Shown here in pieces: positions 7,170 to 8,196 of a stretch of 8,196 nucleotides of DNA. Source of the stretch: Deltaproteobacteria bacterium (lineage in GTDB: Bacteria; Desulfobacterota; Syntrophia; Syntrophales; UBA2210); assembly GCA_030603465.1 (NCBI GenBank), contig JAUVXT010000110.1, positions 1 through 8,196 of the forward strand, given 5' to 3'. Every line of letters starts with the position of its first letter. The first letter of the stretch is position 1. The notes beneath the pieces are model-generated. The model saw nothing but the letters and a program-made list of their open reading frames with translations, searched no databases and was not told the origin of the DNA. Both the position numbers and the translations under genes were made by a program.

Positions 7170-7717
7170 GTACGATACACCCGCCGGACCCCGTCAAAGT
7201 CATATGCAGCATATTTTCTTCAGAAAGAGATGTCCTGGCGGAGGCAATTCGAAGATTGTCTGAAGAGTTCGGCGACATCGATTATATCGGTGAACTGTTG
7301 CCATTCGATTACACCGAATATTACAGTGAAGAAATGGGAGGGTCGCTCGTCAGGCGATTTGTCTCTTTTGATAATCTTATGGACCCCGGAGAGCTGTCCC
7401 GGGTAAAATTGTTTACAAACAGTATAGAAGAAGGTCTTGTCGTAAATGGCAAAAGAAGGGTAAATATAGATCCGGGATATATATCGGAGGCCCATTTAAT
7501 ACTTGCTACCGGGAAGAGATATGCCCATCGCCCCTACATAGGAGGCGGCATATATGCGGATGTGACGCTTATTTACAGGGACCGCACCTTTCAGCCGCTT
7601 GAGTGGACCTATCCCGATTACGCCGGAAAGACTATTATCGAGATGCTGATTCGTATTAGAAAAAAGTACCTTGCGCAACTGGCAGAGGTCAAGGCTGCCG
7701 GAAGGAGAATAGAATGA
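7166..7717 (+). CDS. DUF4416 family protein, function unknown
   Basis: A 183-residue soluble protein with no signal peptide or membrane segment. It resembles the DUF4416 family, sometimes loosely labelled GTP-binding, although I see no Walker A/P-loop here. Recognisable stretches are VKVICSIFSSERD near the start, LLPFDYTEYYSEEMG (~44-58), KLFTNSIE, RRVNIDPGYI and EWTYPDYA close to the end. Conserved tyrosines and acidic residues dominate these motifs. The start is well placed, with AAGGG a few bases upstream and an ATGA overlap with rfaE1; its own stop overlaps yicC the same way. The tight coupling suggests shared expression with heptose kinase and YicC, but does not by itself tell its job. 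I recall this neighbourhood from other deltaproteobacteria; the assignment is from memory of the family's motifs. Confidence 0.82.
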   Translation: MSTIHPPDPVKVICSIFSSERDVLAEAIRRLSEEFGDIDYIGELLPFDYTEYYSEEMGGSLVRRFVSFDNLMDPGELSRVKLFTNSIEEGLVVNGKRRVNIDPGYISEAHLILATGKRYAHRPYIGGGIYADVTLIYRDRTFQPLEWTYPDYAGKTIIEMLIRIRKKYLAQLAEVKAAGRRIE

Positions 7718-8196
7718 TACAGAGTATGACCGGTTACGGCAGGGCTGAAACCGTTGTCGAGGGAAGGCCCCTCGTCGTTGAAATAAAATCACTCAACCAT
7801 CGCAATCTTGAGGTTATGGCACGCGTTCCCCCTTTCCTCAGTTTTCTGGAAATAGACATAAAAAAAAGGATAAGCAGCCGGATATCCAGGGGAAGGGTGG
7901 AGATCGGTATCAGGGTAGATAGTGAAGGGGACGCGACCGGTGGTGAACAATTAAGAATCAACATTCCATTAATCCGCAATTATTATACTTTACTGAATCA
8001 GGTAAGAGAAGAGCTTGGTCTCGCAGACCGGGTAACGCTTGATATGATTGCCGGCCTCAGAAAGGGTATTGATCTCGCGGAGGCCGACCACGAGCCGGCA
8101 AAGGCCAGGGACACACTCCCAGCGGCACTCGATGCCGCTACCGATCCATTGCGAGCGACGCAAGAGCGGGAGGGTGAGCCCCCGAACCGAGACCCC
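7714..8196 (+). CDS. yicC: YicC family endoribonuclease, N-terminal part (3' end cut by window)
   Basis: YicC proteins are endoribonucleases; E. coli YicC has been linked to small-RNA decay. Here 161 codons are visible of a family length near 290. The N-terminus MIQSMTGYGRAE is diagnostic, followed by VEIKSLNHRNLEV (about 20-32), a Pro-rich LPS-independent turn ARVPPFL, and SRISRGRVEIGIRV (about 54-67), all in YicC_N. A strong AAGGAG (7702-7707) lies 6 bases before the ATG, which overlaps the DUF4416 stop by 4 bases. In related genomes the next gene is often gmk, outside this window. The last ~30 codons look abnormal: expected hydrophobic positions around REGE are replaced by proline or threonine and GC content jumps, although the frame stays open (see findings). 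Identity is firm from the first 110 residues. Confidence 0.92.
   Translation, partial: MIQSMTGYGRAETVVEGRPLVVEIKSLNHRNLEVMARVPPFLSFLEIDIKKRISSRISRGRVEIGIRVDSEGDATGGEQLRINIPLIRNYYTLLNQVREELGLADRVTLDMIAGLRKGIDLAEADHEPAKARDTLPAALDAATDPLRATQEREGEPPNRDP

Noticed and set aside
1..8196. Search for mobile elements, CRISPR arrays, toxin-antitoxin or defence genes, tRNA or rRNA genes
   Set aside because: No direct-repeat arrays, transposase or integrase frames, terminal inverted repeats or RNA-gene signatures were seen; nearly all of the window is occupied by seven conserved genes.

Overview
The window is a chromosomal housekeeping region from a Gram-negative, outer-membrane bacterium. The gene orders lysS-lolC-lolD-bamA and rfaE1-DUF4416-yicC are ones I associate with Desulfobacterota / Deltaproteobacteria (Geobacter- or Syntrophus-like). 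That assignment is inference from gene order and protein style, not from a marker gene. Base composition is moderate over most of the window and codon use looks uniform, with no sign of a mobile element, CRISPR array, tRNA or rRNA. Only the last ~100 bases differ: they become markedly GC-rich.

Two divergent operons leave a ~295-bp intergenic region (5897-6191). On the minus strand, running from 5896 down to the left edge, are lysS (lysyl-tRNA synthetase), a single LolC/E-type lipoprotein-release permease, lolD (its ATPase) and bamA (outer-membrane beta-barrel assembly; its C-terminal end is cut off by the window). lolC/lolD overlap by 4 bases and lolD/bamA by 11, so these three are probably translationally coupled. 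BamA carries an extra N-terminal alpha/beta domain between the signal peptide and the first POTRA domain.

On the plus strand, from 6192 to the right edge, are rfaE1 (heptose-7-phosphate kinase for LPS inner core), a DUF4416 protein of unknown function, and yicC (endoribonuclease family, cut by the right edge). Both junctions are 4-base ATGA overlaps.

The intergenic region holds a good sigma70-type promoter for rfaE1 (TTGACA, 17 bp, TAGCAT), a weaker opposing candidate for lysS, and a ~165-nt rfaE1 leader. That leader has two inverted repeats, the second followed directly by six T residues just before the ribosome binding site. It looks like a possible attenuator and is the least explained element here.

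The two operons share a theme of outer-membrane construction: lipoprotein export (Lol), beta-barrel insertion (Bam) and LPS core sugar supply (RfaE1), each mixed with a general information-processing gene (lysS, yicC). I see no convincing undescribed multi-gene system. The points most worth following up are the rfaE1 leader, the BamA N-terminal domain, the single LolC/E-like permease with a LolC-like hook, and the degraded-looking right end.
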